Below are positions 1-7,937 of a stretch of 64,000 bases of DNA, piece after piece. The stretch covers positions 62,001 through 126,000 of the forward strand of contig JBQTIA010000007.1 in NCBI GenBank assembly GCA_052388455.1, given 5' to 3'. The notes beneath the pieces are model-generated. The model was not told the DNA's origin. It saw only the letters and a list, made by a program, of their open reading frames with translations, and did not search any database. Made by a program: the position numbers and the translations under genes. This DNA is from CAZSNH01 sp052388455. Lineage in GTDB: Bacteria > Pseudomonadota > Alphaproteobacteria > Rhizobiales > Hyphomicrobiaceae. Position 1 is the stretch's first letter, and every line of letters starts with the position of its first letter.

Positions 1-209
1 CCGACCTCATATCGCAGCGTCGCCAGGCGATAACAACCTCCGGCGATCCAGCACCGGCGAAATCGGCGAGACACGGATGGCTGCCGCTGCTCAATCTCGT
101 GTCACCTGCGGCCTTCTGCCGCCGCATCGGCCGACAGGTTCGGCCGGCCTGTGCGTTGCGCCGATGGCGTCTTCATTCCACCTTGGTGCGGCTCCAAAGG
201 CGAAGCACG

Positions 210-1109
210 ATGGACTGGGACAAGCTGAGAATTTTTCATGCCGCGGCGGCGGCCGGCAGCTTCACCAATGCGGGCGAGGCACTGCATCTCAGCCAGTCCG
301 CCATCAGCCGGCAAGTCTCGGCGCTCGAGCGGGATTTGAAGGTGGTCCTGTTTCATCGCCATGCCCGCGGTCTCGTGCTGACCGAGCAAGGCGAGCTTCT
401 CTTTCGCACCGTCGCCGACGTGATGGGCAAGCTGCAGGCAGCGGAGACGCTGCTGGCAGATACGGCGACCAAGCCGGCGGGCGATCTGCGAATCGCCGCG
501 CCGGTGGGGCTCGGCACCGTCTGGGTCTCCCAGCGGCTCAAGGAATTCATGGACCTCTATCCAGAAATCCGCATCGAGCTGCTGCTCGACGACGGGCAGA
601 TCGATATCGCCATGCGCGCCGCCGACGTCGGCATCTGGACCAAGGAGCCGGATCGCACCGACCTGATCCGCCGGCCGCTATTCACCGCCAAGGTGCGACC
701 GCTGGCATCCACCCACTACGTCCGCCGCTACGGCACGCCGGAAACGCTGGCCGACCTCGACCACGGCCACCGCATCATCTCCTACAGCGGCCAGCCTTCG
801 CAGCACTTGCCCGCCATCAGTTGGCTGGAGAACGCGGGGCGGAACGGACAGGGGCCGAGGGTGCCGGCGTTCCGCGCCAACAGCGTTGTCGCCATCAAAC
901 ACGCCATCCTCGCCGGCATCGGGATCGGCATGATCCCCGACTACCTGACCGAGGACGACCGCGATCTCGTGCACGTGCTCGGCAAGGCCGAAGTCGAAAG
1001 CCCGTCGCTTCCGATTTTCTTCGTCTACCCGGAAGAGCTGAAAGCCTCGAAAAAGGTGCACGTGCTGCGCGACTTCCTCGTTGCCAAGGCGCGCCAATGG
1101 CAGCTTTGA
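210..1109 (+). CDS. LysR-family transcriptional regulator
   Basis: A 299-residue LysR-type regulator, the usual length for the family. The N-terminal winged helix-turn-helix (about residues 1-60) reads WDKLRIFHAAAAAGSFTNAG and then SQSAISRQVSALE, the classic LysR recognition helix. The remainder is the periplasmic-binding-protein-like effector domain. The ATG at 210 (MDWDKLRIF) was chosen because the open frame upstream has no LysR similarity and the family normally starts just before this motif. The target genes are unknown; LysR regulators often control a divergent neighbour, which would lie left of the window. Position 1-209 holds no gene I can support. Confidence 0.93.
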   Translation: MDWDKLRIFHAAAAAGSFTNAGEALHLSQSAISRQVSALERDLKVVLFHRHARGLVLTEQGELLFRTVADVMGKLQAAETLLADTATKPAGDLRIAAPVGLGTVWVSQRLKEFMDLYPEIRIELLLDDGQIDIAMRAADVGIWTKEPDRTDLIRRPLFTAKVRPLASTHYVRRYGTPETLADLDHGHRIISYSGQPSQHLPAISWLENAGRNGQGPRVPAFRANSVVAIKHAILAGIGIGMIPDYLTEDDRDLVHVLGKAEVESPSLPIFFVYPEELKASKKVHVLRDFLVAKARQWQL

Positions 1110-1210
1110 TCCCTCGAAAATCGACACGATCCCTCTGATCGCGCCACCGCCGCAGACTACTGCATGGGCCGCTGTGGAAGTTGCGCCCGGGTCGCGCTAT
1201 TCTCCGATCC

Positions 1211-1453
1211 ATGTCTCCACTGCTCGACAGAATTTCGATTGATCCGAACGTCTGCTTCGGCAAGCCGTGCATCAAAGGCACGCGCATCTGGGTATCACTG
1301 ATCCTCGACTTTCTGGCGAGTGGCGATAGCGCCGAGGACATCCTCACCGACTATCCGCAGCTTCGGCCAGAGGACATCCGTGCGGCCATCGCTTACGGTG
1401 CCGAAGTGGCCCGCGAACGGATCTTGCCGTTACCGCCAACAGCAGCCGAATGA
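1211..1453 (+). CDS. DUF433-family antitoxin-like protein
   Basis: An 80-residue protein of the DUF433 family, whose members are putative antitoxins paired with PIN-like toxins. Diagnostic motifs are RISIDPNVCFGKPCIKGTRI near the N-terminus and the helical segment around YPQLRPEDIRAAIAYGAE, which is the HTH-like DNA-binding part. The ATG at 1211 was chosen because homologues begin just before this motif. Its stop overlaps the start of the next gene (ATGA), the tight coupling typical of toxin-antitoxin pairs. By family analogy it would neutralise the downstream PIN-like protein and repress its own promoter; that role is inferred. Confidence 0.88.
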   Translation: MSPLLDRISIDPNVCFGKPCIKGTRIWVSLILDFLASGDSAEDILTDYPQLRPEDIRAAIAYGAEVARERILPLPPTAAE

Positions 1454-1770
1454 AAATCAAGCTGGACGAGAACTTGGCTGACCACGGCCAAGCTCTGCTG
1501 GCAGCTGAAGGCTATGATGTCATGACCGTTCGGGAGCAACGACTGTCGGGTGCGCCCGATGCGAAAATCTACGAAGTGTGCCGCGAGGAAGGACGCGTTC
1601 TTGTTACATTGGACCATGACTTCGGCCAAACCCTTCGATTTCCACCCGATGCGCTGTCTGGTATCATCATTCTGGAGTGCAGGGGACGACAGTCGCGCGC
1701 GGGTATTCAAGCGAGGCTTCGCCAGCTGATTTCCCTCTTGCGTACCAGAAAGATCGATCGTGAACTTTAG
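1450..1770 (+). CDS. DUF5615 PIN-like toxin, probably C-terminally truncated by an amber codon
   Basis: A 106-residue PIN-like protein of the DUF5615 (Mut7-C/VapC-related) family. It starts MKIKLDENLADHGQALL and carries the acidic LDHDF motif near residue 58, expected to be part of a metal-binding nuclease site. It overlaps the DUF433 gene by 4 bases. The TAG at 1768-1770 is followed in the same frame by codons reading IVEPGRLRIH, then a further stop at 1831-1833. Family members commonly end in a WIVEPGR-like strand, so TAG probably replaced a tryptophan codon (TGG). The toxin may therefore be weakened or dead, unless the strain suppresses amber codons. Confidence 0.82.
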   Translation: MKIKLDENLADHGQALLAAEGYDVMTVREQRLSGAPDAKIYEVCREEGRVLVTLDHDFGQTLRFPPDALSGIIILECRGRQSRAGIQARLRQLISLLRTRKIDREL

Positions 1771-1897
1771 ATCGTCGAGCCGGGGCGCCTGCGTATACAT
1801 CAAAGATATTTGCAAGATGATTCAAATATTTAGCAACTCTACCAGTGCGCAAAATGTAAAAATCCGCCAAGCCAACACACCCAATAGGGCATGCCCG

Positions 1898-1924
1898 TTG
1901 ACGGCTGTGATGTTTTGTTATACA
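1898..1924 (+). promoter_or_regulatory. Sigma-70-type promoter for the candidate sRNA
   Basis: A TTGACG box (1898-1903) and a TATACA box (1919-1924) are separated by 15 bases, slightly short but close to the alphaproteobacterial housekeeping consensus. Transcription would begin near 1930-1932, which puts a 107-nt transcript exactly between this promoter and the terminator at 2003-2037. It stands in a gene-free stretch. Confidence 0.5.
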
Positions 1925-1930
1925 GTTTCA

Positions 1931-2037
1931 CTCAGCTGAAGAGAAGCGGCCGGCCTTCCCGTCTGATGGTGGTGCTTCCCGTCCAGATCAGCCAACTCCT
2001 CCACGGCCGGGCTCCCTCCAGGGTCCGGCCGTTTTTT
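1931..2037 (+). ncRNA. Candidate trans-acting small RNA (about 107 nt)
   Basis: The 358-base gap between the toxin gene and leuC holds a self-contained transcription unit with a promoter-like pair (1898/1919) and a perfect intrinsic terminator (2003-2037). Inside are two copies of the CU-rich string CTTCCCGTC. One of them is displayed in the loop of a CTGAT/ATCAG hairpin. A third CU-rich string, ACTCCTCCAC, sits just before the terminator. CU-rich, anti-Shine-Dalgarno-like loops are a hallmark of alphaproteobacterial Hfq-dependent sRNAs (the alpha-r14 'cuckoo' and AbcR types), but I cannot place it in a named family. No protein-coding alternative is convincing. Confidence 0.5.
2003..2037 (+). 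terminator. Intrinsic (Rho-independent) terminator
   Basis: An 8-bp perfect stem, ACGGCCGG (2003-2010) with CCGGCCGT (2025-2032), is followed directly by six T residues. It ends the candidate sRNA and insulates leuC, whose start lies 91 bases downstream. Confidence 0.85.
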
Positions 2038-2128
2038 GTGCGCGAATTGGCTCCTTTGCGGGTCCGGCCCCTCGGCGCTATGTAGACGCTTCATAACCGA
2101 AGCGACATTCGCAGGAGCCGCTCAGGCC

Positions 2129-3550
2129 ATGGCCCAGACTTCCACCGGCAAGACGCTGTACGACAAGATTTTCGACGACCACGTGGTCGACCGCCAGCCG
2201 GACGGAACCTGCCTGCTCTACATCGACCGCCATCTCGTGCACGAGGTGACCAGCCCGCAGGCGTTCGAAGGGCTGCGCATGTCCGGCCGCAAGGTGCGCG
2301 AGCCGAAAAAGACGCTCGCCGTCGTCGATCACAACGTCCCGACCACCGACCGGCGCTTGGGTATTGCCGACGACGACAGCCGCATCCAGGTCGAGACGCT
2401 GGCCAACAACGCCCGCGAATTCGGCGTCGACTATTTCAACGAGCTCGACAAGCGCCAGGGCATCGTCCACGTCGTCGGACCCGAGCAGGGCTTCACGCTG
2501 CCCGGCACTACCATTGTCTGCGGTGACAGCCACACCTCGACGCACGGCGCCTTCGGAGCCTTGGCGCACGGCATCGGCACGTCCGAGGTCGAGCACGTGC
2601 TCGCGACCCAGACGCTGATTCAGAAAAAAGCCAAGAACATGCGCGTCACGGTCGACGGCACGCTGCCGAGCCATGTCGTCGCCAAGGACATCATCCTCGC
2701 CATCATCGGCGAAATCGGTACGGCCGGCGGCACCGGCTCGGTCATCGAGTACGCGGGAGAGGCCATCCGCTCGCTCTCGATGGAAGGCCGCATGACGGTC
2801 TGCAACATGTCGATCGAGGGTGGCGCGCGCGCCGGCATGATCGCACCCGACGAGAAGACCTACGCCTTCATCAAGGGCCGTCCCCGCGCGCCGAAGGGCG
2901 CCGCCTGGGACATGGCGATGGCGTACTGGCAGACGCTGACGACCGACGACGGCGCCCACTTCGACCGCGAGGTGAAGCTCGACGCCGCCAAGCTGCCGCC
3001 CATCGTCACCTGGGGCACCAGCCCCGAGGACGTGGTGTCGATCGCCGGCTCGGTGCCCGATCCGGCCAATTTGGCCGATGAGAACAAGCGCGCCTCGATG
3101 GTGCGTGCGCTCGACTACATGGGGCTGACGCCCGGCACCCGCATGACCGACATCCCTCTCGACGTGGTGTGGATCGGCTCGTGCACCAACGGCCGCATCG
3201 AAGACCTCCGCATCGTGGCCAAGGTCGTCGAAGGGAAAAAGATTTCCCCTCGCCTCGCCTACGCGATGATCGTGCCCGGCTCCGGTCTCGTGAAGGAGCA
3301 GGCCGAGGCCGAGGGCCTGGACGCCATCTTCCAGGCGGCAGGGTTCGAGTGGCGGGAACCCGGCTGCTCCATGTGCCTCGGCATGAACCCCGACCAGCTG
3401 AAGCCCGGCCAGCGCTGCGCCTCGACCTCCAACCGCAACTTCGAAGGCCGCCAGGGCTACAAGGGCCGCACGCACCTCGTCTCGCCGGAGATGGCCGCCG
3501 CGGCCGCCATTGCCGGCCAGTTCGTGGATGTGCGGACGTGGAGGGCATAG
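2129..3550 (+). CDS. leuC: 3-isopropylmalate dehydratase large subunit
   Basis: A 473-residue LeuC, the large subunit of isopropylmalate isomerase, which converts 2- to 3-isopropylmalate in leucine synthesis. Recognisable segments are TLYDKIFDDHVVD at the N-terminus, CGDSHTSTHGAFGALAHGIG, and the [4Fe-4S] ligand regions WIGSCTNGR and GCSMCLGMN. The C-terminal STSNRNFEGRQG is the LeuC/aconitase signature. The ATG at 2129 has an AGGAG site at 2113-2117; the longer open frame upstream runs into the sRNA terminator. The small subunit leuD is not adjacent, so it must be encoded elsewhere. Confidence 0.98.
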   Translation: MAQTSTGKTLYDKIFDDHVVDRQPDGTCLLYIDRHLVHEVTSPQAFEGLRMSGRKVREPKKTLAVVDHNVPTTDRRLGIADDDSRIQVETLANNAREFGVDYFNELDKRQGIVHVVGPEQGFTLPGTTIVCGDSHTSTHGAFGALAHGIGTSEVEHVLATQTLIQKKAKNMRVTVDGTLPSHVVAKDIILAIIGEIGTAGGTGSVIEYAGEAIRSLSMEGRMTVCNMSIEGGARAGMIAPDEKTYAFIKGRPRAPKGAAWDMAMAYWQTLTTDDGAHFDREVKLDAAKLPPIVTWGTSPEDVVSIAGSVPDPANLADENKRASMVRALDYMGLTPGTRMTDIPLDVVWIGSCTNGRIEDLRIVAKVVEGKKISPRLAYAMIVPGSGLVKEQAEAEGLDAIFQAAGFEWREPGCSMCLGMNPDQLKPGQRCASTSNRNFEGRQGYKGRTHLVSPEMAAAAAIAGQFVDVRTWRA

Positions 3551-3607
3551 GCAGTGCGCAGCTGTGCTCGGGTGACGGCCGTCGATCAAGCAACAATCGG
3601 GTGAATC

Positions 3608-4072
3608 ATGAACAAGAAGATCGCCGGACTGCTCGGACTTCTCCTGCTGGCCGGCATCGGGTGGATCGTGCTCGGAAACGGCGTGACACTCCTTCAGAGA
3701 GGCAGCGCGCCCTCCACCGGTCAAGATCTCTCCGCACAAATGACGGCCTCTCTTGGCGACGTGCTGACTTCGCTTGCGAACGTCAAGGATCCGGCGACGG
3801 CCGAGGCCGTGCTGCCGGCCGTGCAGCACGCGACGAACCAATTCAACGCCATCGCGGCTTCCGCTGCGACGCTGCCGGCGGATGCTCGGAAGGCTCTGGC
3901 GACCATCGGCAACACGCGGGCCGAGAAGCTGCAGCAGGAAGTGATGCGTCTGGAGGCGATCCCCGGTGTCTGGGAACTGATGAAAACCAAGGTCGAACGG
4001 CTGCTGCTCTTGGTCAACATCATCAATACCGAAGCCTATGAAGTTCTGAGCACACTCGACAACCCGACCTGA
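3608..4072 (+). CDS. Small protein with N-terminal membrane anchor, function unknown
   Basis: A 154-residue protein I do not recognise. Residues 1-30 (MNKKIAGLLGLLLLAGIGWI and on) form a lysine-capped hydrophobic segment that could be an uncleaved signal anchor. The remainder is predicted helical, with long amphipathic runs (AEAVLPAVQHATNQFNAIAA; ARKALATIGN; KLQQEVMRLEAIPGV), so an exported four-helix-type or coiled-coil fold is likely. It begins 57 bases after leuC on the same strand and may be co-transcribed. No catalytic motif or cysteine was seen. Confidence 0.75.
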   Translation: MNKKIAGLLGLLLLAGIGWIVLGNGVTLLQRGSAPSTGQDLSAQMTASLGDVLTSLANVKDPATAEAVLPAVQHATNQFNAIAASAATLPADARKALATIGNTRAEKLQQEVMRLEAIPGVWELMKTKVERLLLLVNIINTEAYEVLSTLDNPT

Positions 4073-4178
4073 CTCGCGACGTCGCGCTTCGACTCCAAAA
4101 TTTCCGTCATCTTCGATCGAGCGCGCCCCTTGCGCCGCGCGGATGACGACGGCTCTCCTTACGGCGAGCGACGATGCT

Positions 4179-5177
4179 CTATCGCTTGCGGGCCACCAGA
4201 TAGGCATCGACCGGCTTCACGCCGGAGGGCATCGGCTTGATGCGGTGGGCGAGCCGGGCGAGCTGGTAGGCGAGCGCGATGCTCGCGTGCCAGCTCCAGC
4301 GGTGCGCGATGTAGCGCTCGTTCGGAGGCGGGTCGGTGCGCTTGAAAAGCAGTTTGTGCAGCCAGTAGAACTGCCCCTGGTGCGGCGACGGCGGCAGCGC
4401 TGTCGCTTCCACCACCTCGAGACCCAGCTCATTCGCCAGCGCCGTGAACGCACTTGGATTCCACCACGTGACGTGATGCGGCGGGATGTTGATCGGCATG
4501 TTGGGTATTTCGGTCAGCGGCGAGGGATGCAGTGGTGCCGCCAGGATCAGCAGACCGCCCGGCTTCAGCAGCTTGACCATCAGCTCGGCATGTCGACGCG
4601 GGTCTGGCACGTGCTCGATGACATGGAACGCGGTGGCGGCGTCGTAATGTCCGGCGCGTTTCTCGGCGTGCACCTCGAGCTGCTCACGGATGACGACATC
4701 ATCAACGTCGGGACCGGCATAGGGATCGAGGCCCGTATAGTGCGCGTGGCCGAGGTGATGGCGGAACACACCCGGACCGCAGCCCACGTCCACGACCTTG
4801 GCGCCGGCAGGAATGTGCTTGCCGGAGCGGATGTAATCGACCCGCTGCTCGTATTTGTGGGTCAGTCCTTCGTGGACGTGCCACTTGCTGTAGTAGGTGT
4901 CGTAAAAATTCCCGTCTCCCGTGATGCGCGGCTCGAAATAGAAAAGGCCGGTCGGCGACTCGTAGAGCGTCACGCGGTCATGTCCGGCGAAGAGGTGCGA
5001 GACATCGACACCCTGCCCGGTTTTCCAGATGCCCTTGATCACGTTGGCCGAGACGCCGTGCACGCGCCGCCGCGGTGGCTTGCCGGTGAGCGGACAGGGC
5101 GGCGCGGCCCGTGAATGGGGGGGAGCCGGGCCGGCCGGAGAATGCGGAGCGTCGATCATCGGTTTCTCGGGTTGCAC
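4179..5177 (-). CDS. Class I SAM-dependent methyltransferase
   Basis: A 332-residue methyltransferase with a class I Rossmann core. Motif I is VVDVGCGPGVFRHHL, followed by the TGLDPYAG acidic loop, then HVIEHVPDP and LLKPGGLLILAAP (motifs II/III). This organisation resembles the Methyltransf_23 group acting on lipids, quinones or glycans. It is the last gene of a minus-strand operon: its GTG start lies only 3 bases after the P450 stop, which argues for translational coupling. The N-terminal 40 residues are Pro/Arg-rich and probably disordered; an internal ATG at residue 7 is an alternative start. The substrate is unknown, but context suggests it modifies the same product as the P450 and glycosyltransferase. 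Confidence 0.85.
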   Translation of the reverse strand: MQPEKPMIDAPHSPAGPAPPHSRAAPPCPLTGKPPRRRVHGVSANVIKGIWKTGQGVDVSHLFAGHDRVTLYESPTGLFYFEPRITGDGNFYDTYYSKWHVHEGLTHKYEQRVDYIRSGKHIPAGAKVVDVGCGPGVFRHHLGHAHYTGLDPYAGPDVDDVVIREQLEVHAEKRAGHYDAATAFHVIEHVPDPRRHAELMVKLLKPGGLLILAAPLHPSPLTEIPNMPINIPPHHVTWWNPSAFTALANELGLEVVEATALPPSPHQGQFYWLHKLLFKRTDPPPNERYIAHRWSWHASIALAYQLARLAHRIKPMPSGVKPVDAYLVARKR

Positions 5178-5180
5178 GGA

Positions 5181-6554
5181 TCAGGTGACCAGTCCGGGCT
5201 GGCGAGGGGTTACGCCAAGGTGGATTTCCTGATCGGGTCGGGAGGTCAGGTTGCCCAGCGGCTTCGGCTGCTCACGGCCATTGGTCGCGAGCACCACGTT
5301 GAGCAGCATGGCACGAATGATGCCAGTCATCTCGATCGCCGCGAAGCGCGCACCCGGACAGCTCCGCGCACCGAGCCCGAACGGCATGTAGGACGTTCGC
5401 AGCGGCGCCGGCTCGCCGGCCAGCCAGCGATCGGGCAGAAAGTCGTCCGGCTGCCGCCAGAATTTCCGGTGCCGGTGAAGGGTCCAGGGAGCCACGATCA
5501 CGAAGCTCCTGGACGGAATAGGCTTCTCGCGGAACTCCACATCACGCTCGTTCTCGCGCAGGAAGAATCCGATCGGGGGATAGAGCCGCAGGATTTCCTT
5601 GCTGAGCGCCTCGATCACCTCGGCCGGAGAGGCACTCCCCAGCCGCCCGGCGTCACCGCCGACCGGCAGCGGCGCCGAGCGCAGCACCGCCGACGCGGTT
5701 TCCTGAACGGACGGCCTACTGGCCAGCTCCCAGGCCATCCAGCTCAGGCTCGATGCCGTCGTTTCATGACCGGCGAGCAGCATGACGGCGATCTCGTCGA
5801 CCGTCGCCTCTCGGCCTTCAGTGCTGTCGACGAGGCGGCCGGCCTCGGCCAGCGCTCGCGGAAAAGGTGCGGCCGCGACGGCGGACGATCCGCTGTAGAT
5901 CGGGTTGACGAAGCGCTCGCGGATGAGGTCGCGCATTTCCGCCCCGACAGCGTGCAACTCCATGTCCCGCACCACCTGACGCCGTGTCTCGGCATCCTGG
6001 CGGGTGAGCATGAGCACCAGCGGCATGGTCTTCTGCTGGAAATCGAAGAACAGCTGCGTGAACCGCTTCGACTGGGCGGCATCGAACGTGGTGCCGAGCG
6101 TGCACTCCGAGACGATGTCGACGGTCAGCCGCGACAGCTCCTCGGTGATCGGCACGGTCTGCCCCGGCGTCGCCAGCCATCGTGTGATATAGGCGGCCGT
6201 GGTCCTGCGGGTGACCTCCTCGATGTGCGTATCAGCGATGGTGGCCAGCGAGCGCGCATAGATGCGCCGCGTTTCCTTCACCTCCGCGCCGCCCGGCTGA
6301 CCGAAAACGCCGCCGCCGATCAGTGGCTGCAGCAGATCGTGCAGCACCGTGCTCTTCGGAAACTCGCCGCCGCGGTCGAGCATGACCGTCTCGACCACGC
6401 TGGGGTCGTTGGCCAGGGCCAACTTCCGAGACGGCAGGTCGAACACCATCAACCAGCGCTCCATCGGCTTGCCCGACATGTAGCTCAGGGGATCGGTAAA
6501 AAATTTGCCGGCGAGACGGGTGGCCAGCGGCATCGAGCCGAGGGCACGCGACAT
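5181..6554 (-). CDS. Cytochrome P450
   Basis: A 457-residue soluble-type P450. The I-helix motif is AGHETTASS, the K-helix ExxR is in KEILRLYPP, a PERF-like element reads LPDRWLAGE, and the haem loop is FGLGARSCPGARFA with the axial cysteine. The length is normal for a bacterial class I enzyme, and no reductase domain is fused, so separate ferredoxin and ferredoxin reductase are needed; none is encoded nearby. Starting ATG at 6552-6554, it follows the glycosyltransferase by 8 bases and precedes the methyltransferase by 3. It is expected to hydroxylate or desaturate the pathway's lipid or terpenoid-like substrate, an inference from the operon only. Confidence 0.95.
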   Translation of the reverse strand: MSRALGSMPLATRLAGKFFTDPLSYMSGKPMERWLMVFDLPSRKLALANDPSVVETVMLDRGGEFPKSTVLHDLLQPLIGGGVFGQPGGAEVKETRRIYARSLATIADTHIEEVTRRTTAAYITRWLATPGQTVPITEELSRLTVDIVSECTLGTTFDAAQSKRFTQLFFDFQQKTMPLVLMLTRQDAETRRQVVRDMELHAVGAEMRDLIRERFVNPIYSGSSAVAAAPFPRALAEAGRLVDSTEGREATVDEIAVMLLAGHETTASSLSWMAWELASRPSVQETASAVLRSAPLPVGGDAGRLGSASPAEVIEALSKEILRLYPPIGFFLRENERDVEFREKPIPSRSFVIVAPWTLHRHRKFWRQPDDFLPDRWLAGEPAPLRTSYMPFGLGARSCPGARFAAIEMTGIIRAMLLNVVLATNGREQPKPLGNLTSRPDQEIHLGVTPRQPGLVT

Positions 6555-6562
6555 GAGAGAGG

Positions 6563-7747
6563 CTAAGCGTGAAATGGTTTTCGCTCCTTTACGCGGATGT
6601 CATAAGGACCACCGACGGAATACACGACATGTCCCCACGTGACCTGCCGGGTGGCGGCAGCAGCAAGAATGACGCTGGCATGGAACACGTCGACCAGGGG
6701 TTGGGCAAGCCCGAGCGCGAGCTGGACGAAGCGCACCTCGGCCGGGTCCGGCAGGCCCAGCTTCGCGCCGACCTCACCGACGGCATATGGCTTGGCGACG
6801 GCGAGAGCCGCCATCGTCATGGCCAGCAGACCAACGTCACCGCCGGACGCGAGCGCACCAAGGACCACAAGCCAGATGGCCAGCCGCAGCAGGATCACGG
6901 CGGCCGCGAGCCACCACAGCCAGGGCCTGTAGATGCGCCCGATCTGATACTGGCGGCGCGCGAAGTGCCACGCCGCGACGAGCCCGAGCGACGAGGGCGA
7001 CGGCACCAGCAGGGCTCCGCGGGTTAGAATGCGCAACCCGGCCGCCGACGCCCGCTCGGCCAGCGACAGATCGTCCGACAGCGTGCGTTCGAGGCTCGCC
7101 GCCAGATTCATGGTGCTCGCCGCCTCTCGGGAGACCGCCAGCGATCCACCCCACACCACGTGCGCGAAACCGGCATCGAGACGCGGCATCAGGGTCACGG
7201 CCCGGTCGATGGCCGTCACCAGATGGGCGCCGAGACGAGGCTCGACCGGCATCTGCCAGCGATGGCCGGTCACGAGGTCGGAATGGCCGTCGACCAGCGG
7301 CGAGACGAGCGCACTCAACCACCACGGCGTCGGCAGAATATCTCCGTCGAGAAAGACGATCGCCTCGTCGGCCTCGTCGACGAGGGTGAGCGCCGCGATC
7401 TGGTTTCGGCACTTCTGCGCCTGATCGCTGGCCGGCCCGGCGACGACGATCTCCACCGGAAAGGACGCCCGGCCGACATAGGATGTGGCGCGCACGTGAG
7501 CGGGATCAGCGGCCGACTCGACACTGATGATCAGCCGTCGCGGCGCCAGCGTCTGCGCTTCCAGCGACGCCATGATGCGGTCGAGGCCCGCGGCCCGTCC
7601 TGTGAGCGGCAGGATCAGCGTGGCGACCGCCCGTCGTTCCGACCGGGGCCGCTGCAGTCGGCCGAGGCGGTGGAGAGCCACCAGCAGCGAAAAGGCATTG
7701 ATGACGATCCCGGCTGCAATCAGTGCCGTGAGCCAGGTCGAAGTCAT
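6563..7747 (-). CDS. GT21/GT2-type membrane glycosyltransferase
   Basis: A 394-residue GT-A glycosyltransferase anchored by an N-terminal helix (WLTALIAAGIVINAFSLLVA) and C-terminal membrane helices around LWWLAAAVILLRLAIWLVV. Catalytic signatures are the nucleotide-sugar FLDGD (DxD), the acidic LSDDLSL (D3 motif) and RRQYQIGRIYRPW, an (Q/R)xxRW-like element. These, together with the membrane ends, are the pattern of ceramide glucosyltransferase-like GT21 enzymes, which include the hopanoid-linked HpnI type. It is the first gene of the operon with the P450 and methyltransferase. The acceptor is unknown; a sphingolipid-like or terpenoid lipid is plausible. Confidence 0.85.
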   Translation of the reverse strand: MTSTWLTALIAAGIVINAFSLLVALHRLGRLQRPRSERRAVATLILPLTGRAAGLDRIMASLEAQTLAPRRLIISVESAADPAHVRATSYVGRASFPVEIVVAGPASDQAQKCRNQIAALTLVDEADEAIVFLDGDILPTPWWLSALVSPLVDGHSDLVTGHRWQMPVEPRLGAHLVTAIDRAVTLMPRLDAGFAHVVWGGSLAVSREAASTMNLAASLERTLSDDLSLAERASAAGLRILTRGALLVPSPSSLGLVAAWHFARRQYQIGRIYRPWLWWLAAAVILLRLAIWLVVLGALASGGDVGLLAMTMAALAVAKPYAVGEVGAKLGLPDPAEVRFVQLALGLAQPLVDVFHASVILAAAATRQVTWGHVVYSVGGPYDIRVKERKPFHA

Positions 7748-7901
7748 GAGAGCCCGTGCCGTTCGCGTGGACGCGGCACCTAAGCAGACTTGGCGGCACG
7801 GCTCAACCCGAGCGCGGCAGGTTGGCGGCGCACTCCATTCATCCGTCCCCTCATGCCGCCTGCGACAGCCGCCATGCCTTGATCACACGACGCATTCGCC
7901 A

Positions 7902-7930
7902 TTGCTCATCCTGCTCGCAGGTTGCATACT
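7902..7930 (+). promoter_or_regulatory. Candidate promoter of the hydrogenase regulator gene
   Basis: TTGCTC (7902-7907) and CATACT (7925-7930) are separated by 17 bases. The expected start of transcription falls at or next to the ATG at 7938, and no Shine-Dalgarno sequence is visible before that ATG, so the mRNA may be leaderless. The region 7748-7937 is also the divergent promoter region for the glycosyltransferase operon. Confidence 0.35.
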
Positions 7931-7937
7931 TTCTTTC

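Noticed and set aside
1891..2085. 64-residue ORF over the sRNA region
   Set aside because: It runs through the perfect terminator into the leuC leader and has no ribosome site; an RNA gene is the better reading.
2078..4207. 709-residue open frame on the minus strand opposite leuC
   Set aside because: It is antisense to a clearly conserved leuC, is rich in His/Arg/Asp typical of reverse-frame reading of high-GC genes, and shows no motif.
5115..6566. 483-residue plus-strand frame over the P450
   Set aside because: It is fully antisense to the P450, whose haem, ExxR and I-helix motifs are complete.
7527..7937. N-terminal extension of the sigma-54 activator to 618 residues
   Set aside because: The extra part runs antisense through the glycosyltransferase gene and looks like frame noise; the receiver-like domain starts at 7938.
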